DNA from: Planctomycetota bacterium
GTDB lineage: Bacteria; Planctomycetota; Planctomycetia; Pirellulales; Lacipirellulaceae
Assembly: GCA_029259975.1 (NCBI GenBank)
Contig: JAJDEE010000509.1
Span: forward strand, 1-15,058
Direction of reading: 5' to 3'
DNA: 15,058 nucleotides
A model generated the notes under the pieces. The model searched no databases. It saw nothing but the letters and a program-made list of their open reading frames with translations, and was not told the DNA's origin. Shown one piece after another: positions 7,506 through 13,978 of this stretch (positions within the stretch are counted from its first letter, which is position 1; every line of letters starts with the position of its first letter). The translations under genes were made by a program, and so were the position numbers.

Positions 7506-7631
7506 ATGGATCTAACAGGCACCTATTTCCTGTACCTTGGCATCAGTATCGCAATTACTGTGTGGGTAGCGCATACATTACACCACCGGGGACGTGTTTT
7601 TTTAGTTATATGGCCATTGGTATTGGATTGA
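7506..7631 (+). CDS. Short membrane ORF, upstream partner of a frame-shifted duplicate
   Basis: The ORF encodes 41 residues, starting MDLTGTYFLYLGISIAITVW, from an ATG with AGGAAAG about 8 nt upstream. This is the best ribosome site at the locus. Residues 10-33 form one membrane helix plus the loop HTLHHRGRVFL. They match, at 13 of 24 positions, the segment that begins the next ORF. After Leu33 the frame runs out quickly (VIWPLVLD, stop at 7631). It is therefore either the 5' part of one gene read through by a -1 frameshift, or the remnant of an upstream paralogue deleted in its middle. The frameshift point would be T TTT TTA at 7598-7604, in phase, after which reading continues SYMAIGIG and a 151-residue protein results. 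I do not know the function; short three- to four-helix proteins of this look are common in planctomycetes. Confidence 0.6.
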   Translation: MDLTGTYFLYLGISIAITVWVAHTLHHRGRVFLVIWPLVLD

Positions 7632-7678
7632 CCATTTGGGTGGCGCGCGTTTTACGGATTCATGGTCGTGTTTTCTTG
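7533..7678 (+). repeat. Diverged tandem duplication of a transmembrane segment
   Basis: Two 72-nt units (7533-7604 and 7607-7678) encode YLGISIAITVWVA..GRVFL and YMAIGIGLTIWVA..GRVFL. They share 13 of 24 residues, but most third codon positions differ, so the duplication is old and not an assembly echo. The offset is 74 nt, which puts the second unit in the -1 frame of the first. Confidence 0.75.
7598..7604 (+). promoter_or_regulatory. In-frame T TTT TTA slippery heptamer
   Basis: In the frame of the ATG at 7506 the codons GTT TTT TTA end a seven-T run (7597-7603). This gives the X XXY YYZ arrangement of a classical -1 frameshift site. A -1 slip leads directly into the frame of the following ORF. 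I see no strong downstream stem-loop that would stimulate slippage; the best is a 4-bp TGGT/ACCA pairing. The run is also a likely place for a sequencing indel. Confidence 0.4.
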
Positions 7679-7960
7679 GCGCGGGGTTGCAAGGGCAATG
7701 ATGAATTGGTCGGAGCGATGAGTCATCTGCTGTCTGTCGGCTTCTATCTGCTCCACATTGGGTTCATACTCTTGGCGCTCAAGCTGGGCGGCCATGTTTT
7801 TGGTGGCGTCGAAGCTATCGAATTGGTGAGTACCAAGGTCGGTTTGGTGCTGATTGTCTTGGCGGTTTCGCATTTCGTCCACCTGGCCCTATATGCCCGA
7901 CTTCATGGCAAGCCCCAGCCACTTGGCCCAGCCGCTACCAGTGCAGCAGGTGGGGCCTAG
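7610..7960 (+). CDS. Small integral membrane protein of unknown function
   Basis: From the ATG at 7610 the product has 116 residues with three hydrophobic segments: about 1-13 (truncated if translation really starts here), about 38-60 (LLSVGFYLLHIGFILLALKL) and about 76-95 (KVGLVLIVLAVSHFVHLALY). Between the first two lies a polar stretch RVLRIHGRVFLARGCKGNDE. The tail is Pro/Ala/Gly-rich. An in-frame GTG at 7562 would add MGSAYITPPGTCFFSY, which is the shadow of the upstream ORF and not convincing. The ATG has no SD, which favours expression by translational coupling (it overlaps the upstream ORF by 22 bp), by frameshifting from the ATG at 7506, or in truth as part of one gene with an assembly indel. 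No domain is recognised. The reading frame is well supported by codon use and helix pattern; the start and function are not. Confidence 0.65.
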   Translation: MAIGIGLTIWVARVLRIHGRVFLARGCKGNDELVGAMSHLLSVGFYLLHIGFILLALKLGGHVFGGVEAIELVSTKVGLVLIVLAVSHFVHLALYARLHGKPQPLGPAATSAAGGA

Positions 7961-8232
7961 GATCGCGTTTAGAACTGCCGAAATCCGTGCGCAGGCAAAA
8001 ACACTAGACTCTGGCCACGGAACCAAGGCATTTTCTCCGAACCGCCCGACGCTAGCGCGTTCGGCTCACACAATTTCATAACACGCTCTGAATTCTATTG
8101 CCTTGGCAGTTCTCGCTGTTGAGATTCCTTTTCGCTTTTTCGCGCAACGACACATACTCGCCTTGTTAGCCTGTATAATCAAGGAGTCCCCGCTGCAACT
8201 GGCCTACAACGAATCTGCCCTGAGAACAACCT
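7961..8232. other. 272-bp intergenic region before the FG-GAP gene
   Basis: No supported gene lies here. It contains a weak 6-bp hairpin (CCGAAC 8037-8042 / GTTCGG 8059-8064) and a TATAAT near the 3' end. A short plus-strand frame from 8103 overlaps the start of the next gene and has no supporting features. Confidence 0.6.
8174..8179 (+). promoter_or_regulatory. Candidate -10 box (TATAAT) of the FG-GAP gene
   Basis: A perfect TATAAT is preceded directly by TG (CCTGTATAAT) and lies 53 bp upstream of the ATG. The -35 region at 17-bp spacing (CACATA) is poor. Transcription would begin near 8186, giving a leader of about 47 nt. Confidence 0.4.
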
Positions 8233-10023
8233 ATGAAAGATTCAACCCGATTTTACATTTCCTTAGCCCCATTGTTTGCGATTGGCTACTTGCTACTCAC
8301 AAGTGACCTGCTGGCTGCGCCCACTTTCAGCGAGCAAGGGTTCTCGATTCTGGGCGGAGCGAATTTCAATTCCCGTAGCGCATCGCTGGCCGATACGGAC
8401 AATGACGGCGATCTCGACCTGATGTTTCAAGGGGCTTTCGGGGCGCAGCAACTCTATCGCAACAACACGATCGGTACGGGCTCGATCTCGTTTACCAACG
8501 TCACCAACACGTTGCCTGCGGGTTTGGGCCCCTCGTGGAGCGCTGCCTGGGGCGATTACAACGGCGACGGCAACATCGACGTGTTTGTCGGGCAATCGAA
8601 CATCGGCGGTACCGGCGATGTGCTGCAAGGGGACGGGCAAGGTGGTTTCACGAATGCGAGTTTTTCTGTCGGGCTAGAGGATCCCGGCTTCCATCAAAAT
8701 GTTGCCTGGGTCGATATCGACAACGACCGTGATCTCGATTTGATCCTTGCGATGGAAGGCCCCGAGAAGCATGAGATTTATCTACAAGGCTCCGATGGCT
8801 CGTTCACGCCCGTTGGCGCTTCGGTTGGTTTTCAGGAAGACTTTGGGACGAAGGCGTACGGAATGGCGATTGGCGATACCGATGGCGACGGCGATCTCGA
8901 TATTTATATTTCGACCTGCCATGGTGGGAACAACATCCGAAACAACTTCTACGAGAACCAACTGGCTCAGACCGGTACGCTCAGTTTCATCGACATCTCT
9001 GATACGAATGGGACGCAGTTCACCAAGAATAGCTATGGCTCCGAGTTTCTTGATTTCGACGACGATGGCGACCTCGATTTGTACATGACGGGTGCCGACG
9101 GTGAAGACAGCAAAATTTTCCGTAACGACGGCAGCAACCAATTTACTGATGTCGATACGATCACTGGACACGCGCTACTTAGCGACACGTCAGGCGACCT
9201 CAACGGCGCTCGCGCAGTTGATTACGACAATGATGGTGATCTCGATCTTTTTTTTCACGACCATAAAGTGTTCAACGGCAATAACCAGGCGCGCAAGCTC
9301 TATCGTAACGACGGCAATTGGGAGTTTACCGACGTGACAGCACTCGAGGGTCTTAGCGAAACCAACCGAGGTGGTTACGACAGCGCCTGGGCGGACATTG
9401 ATCGGGATGGTGATCAAGATTTGATCGCGCCAACAGATAGCGGCTCGAACGAGCGAGTTTTTCTGAGTGACGCGAGCGACAACGGCAACCACTGGCTTTA
9501 TATCGAGTTGTCTGGCCCGACGGATAATACCAGCGGCATCGGCGCGTCGATCTTTGCGACGTTGGACAAAGGTACGCCCGACGAAAGGACCATTCGCCGC
9601 GAAGCCAACACCAATGCCGGCACCTTCAACCAGAGTGATCTGCCGGTTCATTTCGGACTCGGAGATGCGTCGCAAATCGACGAGCTGCGCATTGTGTGGC
9701 CCGACGGGACAATTCAACTTATCGAAGATGTCGCGGTCGACCAGTACCTTGATATCAACACGCCTGGCGACTTCGACGGCGACCACGACGTCGATGCCGA
9801 CGATCTGGCCCAATGGTTGGGCGATTTTGGTCTGAACGACGAAAGCGACGCGAACCTCGACGGAAGCAGCAATGGCTTCGACTTTCTCGCTTGGCAGCAA
9901 CAATTTGGCAACGGAGCCACTCCCTTGGCGGCTTCGCAAACGGTGCCTGAACCCTCGGGTGTTGCCTTGCTGGCCGGAATGGCTTTTGCATTTGCAAGCT
10001 CCCAACGCAGGACGAGTGCCTGA
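8233..10023 (+). CDS. Secreted FG-GAP/VCBS repeat protein with ASPIC/UnbV domain, dockerin-like segment and PEP-CTERM tail
   Basis: The 596-residue product has an N-terminal signal sequence ending near residue 29 (LLAA|PTF). Seven calcium-loop repeats of the form DxDxDGDLDL follow, starting at about 54, 108, 161, 215, 274, 330 and 388, enough for one beta-propeller of FG-GAP/VCBS type. Residues about 419-507 fit the ASPIC/UnbV (CRTAC-like) domain (NHWLYIELSG, GIGASI, HFGLGDA, ELRIVWPDG). Residues 512-558 form a dockerin-like stretch with two Ca-binding-like motifs (DFDGDHDVDADDLAQWLGDF; NLDGSSNGFDFLAWQQQFG). The end is a PEP-CTERM signal: VPEPSG at 571-576, a hydrophobic helix and basic QRRTSA. 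PEP-CTERM proteins are sorted by an exosortase and often associate with exopolysaccharide. The partner or ligand is unknown. No SD is evident at the ATG, and an intrinsic terminator follows. Confidence 0.93.
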   Translation: MKDSTRFYISLAPLFAIGYLLLTSDLLAAPTFSEQGFSILGGANFNSRSASLADTDNDGDLDLMFQGAFGAQQLYRNNTIGTGSISFTNVTNTLPAGLGPSWSAAWGDYNGDGNIDVFVGQSNIGGTGDVLQGDGQGGFTNASFSVGLEDPGFHQNVAWVDIDNDRDLDLILAMEGPEKHEIYLQGSDGSFTPVGASVGFQEDFGTKAYGMAIGDTDGDGDLDIYISTCHGGNNIRNNFYENQLAQTGTLSFIDISDTNGTQFTKNSYGSEFLDFDDDGDLDLYMTGADGEDSKIFRNDGSNQFTDVDTITGHALLSDTSGDLNGARAVDYDNDGDLDLFFHDHKVFNGNNQARKLYRNDGNWEFTDVTALEGLSETNRGGYDSAWADIDRDGDQDLIAPTDSGSNERVFLSDASDNGNHWLYIELSGPTDNTSGIGASIFATLDKGTPDERTIRREANTNAGTFNQSDLPVHFGLGDASQIDELRIVWPDGTIQLIEDVAVDQYLDINTPGDFDGDHDVDADDLAQWLGDFGLNDESDANLDGSSNGFDFLAWQQQFGNGATPLAASQTVPEPSGVALLAGMAFAFASSQRRTSA

Positions 10024-10048
10024 TAACTACCTGCCCGATAGCTAACCT

Positions 10049-10077
10049 GAATGACTTGGCTTGCGGTCATTCTTTTT
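10049..10077 (+). terminator. Rho-independent terminator of the FG-GAP gene
   Basis: GAATGAC (10049-10055) pairs with GTCATTC (10066-10072) across a 10-nt loop and is followed at once by TTTTT (10073-10077). It lies 26 bp after the stop codon and insulates the ROK kinase gene. Confidence 0.75.
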
Positions 10078-10101
10078 GCCCACTACCGGCCGACAGGTGA
10101 A

Positions 10102-10130
10102 TTGCGGTATCGGGCTGTAAAATCTATACT
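10102..10130 (+). promoter_or_regulatory. Predicted sigma70-type promoter of the ROK kinase gene
   Basis: TTGCGG (10102-10107) and TATACT (10125-10130) are 17 bp apart, just downstream of the terminator. Transcription would start near 10137, leaving a leader of about 59 nt to the ATG at 10196. Confidence 0.55.
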
Positions 10131-10195
10131 GTTCTGTCTGCCGGCAATGATGCTGGCCCCACCGGCGTACCTCCTTCCGCTGTAGATTTCATTCC

Positions 10196-11230
10196 ATGCC
10201 TGACCGCGCTTCCCTCGTTGCCTTGGCCGATGCCAAAAAACCGCTGTTTGTGGGCATTGATGTCGGCGGCACCAATATCAAGCTTGGCTTAGTCGACGAC
10301 GCTGGCCGCACCGTCGGCTATCATTCTGTCCCGACGAAAGCGGAACGCGGGGCTGAAGATGCGGTGGCACGGATGAAGGAGGGCGTCGATACTCTGCTGC
10401 AACAAGCTGGGGCAACCCTTGCTGACGTGGCGAGAATCGGCTTGGCTACGCCTGGACCGATGGATTTGAAAGCGGGCATACTGCTCGAATCAGGGAATTT
10501 ACCTAAGTGGTGGCATTTTCCGATCCGCCAGCGCGTCAGCGAAGCGTGCGGCCTGCCGGTACGTTATGCGAATGATGCCAACGCGGCCGCCTATGGCGAG
10601 TTTTGGAGTGGAGCCGCTGCCGATTGTCACAGCATGGTCTTGATCACCCTCGGCACGGGCGTTGGCGGAGGGATCATTGTTGGCGACACGTTGATCGAAG
10701 GAGCACACGGCTGCGGCGGCGAGTGTGGGCACGTCCTTATCGATCCAAGCGACGATGCGCCTCGCGATTCGCTAGACAAGACCGGATCGCTCGAAGCCTT
10801 CTGCGGCGCTTATGCAATCATTAGACGCACTAACGAGGCACTCGACGCGGGGCGCTCTAGCAGCTTGGCTCAGCTTCGTGAGGGTGGGCAAAAGCTCTCG
10901 CCGCTCGTCATTTCTCGTGCCGCCGAGACTGGTGACGAGCTGGCACAGGAGATTGCTATGGAAACGGCCCGCTATCTTGCCTTGGGGATCGTGACCTTTA
11001 TCCATACAATCGATCCTGACAGCGTCGTGATTGGCGGCGGCGTGAATTTTGGCGGAGCGGGGCATCCGCTTGGCGAGGAGTTCATACAGCGCATCCGCGA
11101 CGAGGTGCGCCCTCGCCTGTTGACGTCGCTACGCGACACGTTGCATATCGATTTTGCCCAGCTCGGCGGCGATGCTGGCTATGTCGGGGCTGCTGGGCTG
11201 GCTCGCTTGGATCATCGGCAGCAAAAGTGA
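10196..11230 (+). CDS. ROK-family sugar kinase (glucokinase-like)
   Basis: This cytoplasmic ATP-dependent kinase most likely phosphorylates glucose or an amino sugar; the substrate cannot be fixed from sequence. Length is 344 residues. The phosphate-1 loop is GIDVGGTNIKLG (20-31). The sugar site and catalytic Asp are in NDANAAAYGE (126-135, Asp127). The second phosphate loop is TLGTGVGGGI (151-160). GGECGHVLID (174-183) supplies the conserved Glu and His179 of the ROK signature. The adenosine segment is VVIGGGVNFGG. Unusually, the ROK zinc motif CxCGxxGCxE is absent: the position reads SLDKTGSLEAFCG (192-204), keeping only LEAFCG. The N-terminus carries about 15 extra residues before the ATP loop. 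The ATG at 10196 lacks an SD. lepA follows 108 bp downstream on the same strand. Confidence 0.92.
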   Translation: MPDRASLVALADAKKPLFVGIDVGGTNIKLGLVDDAGRTVGYHSVPTKAERGAEDAVARMKEGVDTLLQQAGATLADVARIGLATPGPMDLKAGILLESGNLPKWWHFPIRQRVSEACGLPVRYANDANAAAYGEFWSGAAADCHSMVLITLGTGVGGGIIVGDTLIEGAHGCGGECGHVLIDPSDDAPRDSLDKTGSLEAFCGAYAIIRRTNEALDAGRSSSLAQLREGGQKLSPLVISRAAETGDELAQEIAMETARYLALGIVTFIHTIDPDSVVIGGGVNFGGAGHPLGEEFIQRIRDEVRPRLLTSLRDTLHIDFAQLGGDAGYVGAAGLARLDHRQQK

Positions 11231-11338
11231 GGCCGCGTGCTGAGAGGGTTCGCGCTGACGCGCGAGGTGTTCGCTGTTGCCGGCGTCGCTCAGGTATTTT
11301 CAAATCCTAATTTTACTATCAAAAATCCAATATCCTTC

Positions 11339-13156
11339 ATGACTCTGCCCAAGTATATTCGGAATTTTTCGATCGTCGCTCACATCGACCACGGCAAAAG
11401 CACGTTGGCCGATCGGCTGATGGAGCGCACGGGCACTGTCAGCGCGCGTGAAATGAAGCAGCAGTTGCTCGACGACATGGATCTCGAGCGGCAGCGCGGC
11501 ATCACGATCAAAGCGCGCGCCGTGACGATGCACTACAAGCATGAGGGGCATGACTACGAGTTGAATCTGATCGATACGCCGGGACACGTCGATTTTCAAT
11601 ATGAAGTCTCGCGCTCGCTGGCTTGTTGCGAAGGCGCGGTACTGTTGGTCGATGCGTTTCAAGGTGTTGAAGCACAGACGGTGGCCAATGCCTACGCGGC
11701 GATCGAACACGACCTGACCGTTGTGCCGGTGATGAACAAAGTCGACTTGGTCCATGCTCGCCCCGAAGAAGTTCGTGAAGAAATGAAGCAAACCTTGGGC
11801 ATCGCAGGCGACGAAGTCCTGGGGTGCAGTGCCAAGACCGGCGTCGGTTGCGAGGAAGTGCTCGCGGCAATTATCGATCGCGTACCGACACCAGACGGCG
11901 ATCCACAGGCAACTTTACAGGCGATGGTGTTTGATGCGCACTACGACGAGTTTCGCGGCGCGATCACCTATGTTCGCATCATGAACGGCACGGTCAAAAA
12001 GGGCCAAAAAATCAAATTCTTGCAGCAGGATACGACGCACGATGTGGTCGAGCTGGGCCATTTTGCTCCGCTACGCAAGGCTGCCGACAAACTGACTGCG
12101 GGACAGGTAGGTTATCTGATCTGTAACATCAAGTCGCTCGGCCACGTGCATGTCGGCGACACGATCAGCATCGTCGGCGACAACCCGGCTGAAATTTTGC
12201 CGGGTTACGAAGAGCCGAAACGGATGGTCTTCTGTGGATTGTATCCTTCCGACGGGCAAGACTTTAAGCAGCTGCGCGACGCCCTCGACAAGCTGGCAAT
12301 GAACGACCCAAGTTTCGAATTCGCGCCCGAAACGAGCGACGCCCTGGGGTTTGGTTTTCGCTGCGGCTTTTTGGGTCTGCTGCACATGGAAATCATCCAG
12401 CAGCGTTTGGAGCAAGAAGCCGATATCGATCTTGTGCAGACTGCTCCGAATGTGACCTATGAAGTCGTCACCAAAAACGGCGAAACCCGCGAGATTCACA
12501 CGCCCAAAGACGTGCCCGACGGCGGCGACATCGAAGAGTTTCGCCAGCCGATCGTGCGGGCGAACTTTGTGTTGCCGACCGAGTATATCGGCAGCGTTAT
12601 GAAACTCTGTACCGATCGTCGTGGCGTCTATGTCCGCACCGAGTACCTTTCGCCGACGCGAGCAATGGTAGTCTACGATGTGGCGTTGGCTGAAATCATC
12701 TATGACATGCACGACAAGCTGAAGACCGTTACGCGCGGCTACGGCACGATGGATTACGAACTGCTCGGCTACGAGATGGGGCAACTCGTGCGGATGGATA
12801 TTCTGGTCAAAAACGAACGGATCGACGCCTTATCGATCGTTTGCGACAAACGCGACTCCGAATCGCGCGGGCGGGCAATCATCAAAAAGCTGAAGAAAGA
12901 AATCCCGCGCCACATGTTCGAAGTTGCCCTGCAAGCCGCAATCGGTACGCGCATCATCGCCCGCCAGACGATCTCCGCGATGCGAAAAAACGTCACCGCC
13001 AAGTGCTACGGCGGCGACATCAGCCGCAAGCGCAAGCTGTGGGAAAAGCAAAAGGCGGGCAAAAAACGCATGAAGTCCATCGGCTCGGTCGACATCCCAC
13101 AAAAGGCGTTCTTGGCCGTGCTTGAAACGGGCGAGGAAGAAGGCCAGAAACGTTAG
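11339..13156 (+). CDS. lepA: Elongation factor 4 (LepA), ribosome-associated GTPase
   Basis: LepA is a translational GTPase that binds ribosomes and influences initiation and elongation under stress. From the ATG at 11339 the protein is 605 residues, the family norm. The G domain shows AHIDHGKST (14-22), RGITIKA (53-59), DTPGH (79-83) and NKVD (133-136). EF-G-like domains II, III and V follow (FEFAPETSDALGFGFRCGFL; then the GxMDYE segment). The LepA-specific C-terminal domain is intact, with AKCYGGDISRKRKLWEKQK, KRMKSIGSVDIPQKAF. An in-frame GTG at 11237 would add 34 residues with no family counterpart, and it lies only 6 bp after the ROK stop, so the ATG is preferred. No SD precedes it. The gene is convergent with the downstream lipoprotein (60-bp gap), and no clear terminator lies between them. 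Confidence 0.97.
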   Translation: MTLPKYIRNFSIVAHIDHGKSTLADRLMERTGTVSAREMKQQLLDDMDLERQRGITIKARAVTMHYKHEGHDYELNLIDTPGHVDFQYEVSRSLACCEGAVLLVDAFQGVEAQTVANAYAAIEHDLTVVPVMNKVDLVHARPEEVREEMKQTLGIAGDEVLGCSAKTGVGCEEVLAAIIDRVPTPDGDPQATLQAMVFDAHYDEFRGAITYVRIMNGTVKKGQKIKFLQQDTTHDVVELGHFAPLRKAADKLTAGQVGYLICNIKSLGHVHVGDTISIVGDNPAEILPGYEEPKRMVFCGLYPSDGQDFKQLRDALDKLAMNDPSFEFAPETSDALGFGFRCGFLGLLHMEIIQQRLEQEADIDLVQTAPNVTYEVVTKNGETREIHTPKDVPDGGDIEEFRQPIVRANFVLPTEYIGSVMKLCTDRRGVYVRTEYLSPTRAMVVYDVALAEIIYDMHDKLKTVTRGYGTMDYELLGYEMGQLVRMDILVKNERIDALSIVCDKRDSESRGRAIIKKLKKEIPRHMFEVALQAAIGTRIIARQTISAMRKNVTAKCYGGDISRKRKLWEKQKAGKKRMKSIGSVDIPQKAFLAVLETGEEEGQKR

Positions 13157-13216
13157 CAGCATCCTAATTGCAAAACCACCAGCGTCACGGCGTTCGAGTT
13201 TTTGCTACATTGATGC

Positions 13217-13552
13217 CTACTGTCCGTAGGTGCCGCTGCCAGTGGGGAGCGTCATCGGTTCATTTCCAAACGAGGCTGGGGGAGCCGTCGGAATTCCGCC
13301 ACCGCTAACATCGAACCCGCCGCCAGTGTAGCCATAAGTGACCGGTGTCCCTGATTGGCAATCGCAACTTCCCCCCGCACCACATTTTCCGTTTGAGCAA
13401 TAATTTGAGCCGCAGCTAGGGCCACATTGCGAATAGACGGGTTGAGCGAGCAGCGGCGAGGAAGACTTATTGAAATGGTTGCGAACGGTTCCGCACCCGC
13501 CTGCGCCTGCCAGAAGCATCACAACCGACAGTAGAGTAAGCAAATTTTTCAT
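13217..13552 (-). CDS. Small Cys- and Gly-rich putative lipoprotein
   Basis: From the ATG at 13552 the product is 111 residues: a signal peptide MKNLLTLLSVVMLLAGAGGC with the candidate lipidated Cys20, a short basic linker, a Cys-rich stretch at about 43-65 (CGPSCGSNYCSNGKCG, then CDC) and a Gly/Pro-rich tail ending GTYGQ. Eight Cys follow the lipobox Cys. The pairs CxxxC and CDC could form disulfides or bind metal. AGAGG lies about 10 nt upstream of this ATG. The longer frame from 13636 would bury the signal peptide behind 28 residues and is rejected. Small lipoproteins of this make-up are common and uncharacterised in planctomycetes. No function is assigned. Confidence 0.75.
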   Translation of the reverse strand: MKNLLTLLSVVMLLAGAGGCGTVRNHFNKSSSPLLAQPVYSQCGPSCGSNYCSNGKCGAGGSCDCQSGTPVTYGYTGGGFDVSGGGIPTAPPASFGNEPMTLPTGSGTYGQ

Positions 13553-13719
13553 GGTGAGATGGCCTCTTTCAAGCGGTTGGCTAATAGCAAATAGATTTGT
13601 CCACCAAAGCATTGCCTGCGATGTTGCCAGAAGCAAACGCGACGTTGCATTTTTGCCACATTTTCCGACGAAATGCTCCTTTCTTGGCTACACAGGTCGG
13701 CATGATCGGAATGACTGCC

Positions 13720-13965
13720 CTAAGCGATAATTTTTATTGGTGTGTGCGTTAGGAGATTTACGTAGGCCTCACTATTCATACCGAAGTTATCGGTCATATG
13801 GCCGACCACGTTATCGAGGTAGACGCTGCCGCTCTTGTAACTCGAACGCTTCGCAATAGAACACCACTGCCGCTGGCCGTCTTTTTTTCGGAAATAGATG
13901 GCCAGCGGCTCATTTATTGCTGGCATCAACAGATCGGCCCGTGTAGATCGTTTGCACGTTGGCAT
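13720..13965 (-). CDS. Doubtful small hypothetical protein
   Basis: This 81-residue frame starts at 13965; an inner ATG at 13926 gives 68 residues. The segment IYFRKKDGQRQWCSIAKRSS and the C-terminal part look protein-like, but there is no SD, promoter or domain, and the 5' end overlaps the region just upstream of the divergent membrane-protein gene. A strong inverted repeat (13869-13909) sits inside it, so the sequence may be constrained for another reason. It is kept because nothing else occupies this stretch. Confidence 0.3.
   Translation of the reverse strand: MPTCKRSTRADLLMPAINEPLAIYFRKKDGQRQWCSIAKRSSYKSGSVYLDNVVGHMTDNFGMNSEAYVNLLTHTPIKIIA
13869..13909. repeat. Perfect 10-bp GC-rich inverted repeat
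   Basis: GCCGCTGGCC (13869-13878) is inverted as GGCCAGCGGC (13900-13909) with a 21-nt loop containing seven T. With one G-T wobble and one more pair the stem reaches 12 bp. It lies about 70 bp upstream of the membrane-protein start and inside the doubtful minus-strand frame. No T tract follows in the terminator position on either strand. Confidence 0.65.
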
Positions 13966-13966
13966 T

Positions 13967-13972
13967 TATAAT
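13967..13972 (+). promoter_or_regulatory. Candidate -10 box (TATAAT) abutting the membrane-protein start
   Basis: TATAAT ends 6 bp before the ATG at 13979, so the expected transcription start falls on or next to the A of the ATG. That implies a leaderless or nearly leaderless mRNA. The -35 position (TAGATC at 17 bp) is poor; TTGCAC at 13952 is too close (9 bp). Confidence 0.35.
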
Positions 13973-13978
13973 GCAGAC

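Noticed and set aside
8103..8306. Plus-strand frame of 67 codons before the FG-GAP gene
   Set aside because: It overlaps the start of a well-supported gene in another frame and spans the candidate promoter; no SD.
9190..10005. Minus-strand frame of 271 codons inside the FG-GAP gene
   Set aside because: Its Val/Ile-rich periodic sequence is the antisense of the Asp-rich calcium repeats.
11237..11338. 34-codon N-terminal extension of LepA from a GTG
   Set aside because: No family member has such a segment and the total length already matches from the ATG at 11339.
12071..12784. Minus-strand frame of 237 codons inside lepA
   Set aside because: Antisense to a highly conserved gene; composition and lack of signals mark it as a shadow.
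13157..13216. GCAAAAC...GTTTTTGC pairing as a shared terminator for lepA and the convergent lipoprotein
   Set aside because: The stem is A/T-rich and imperfect and has no T tract after it; support is too weak to call.
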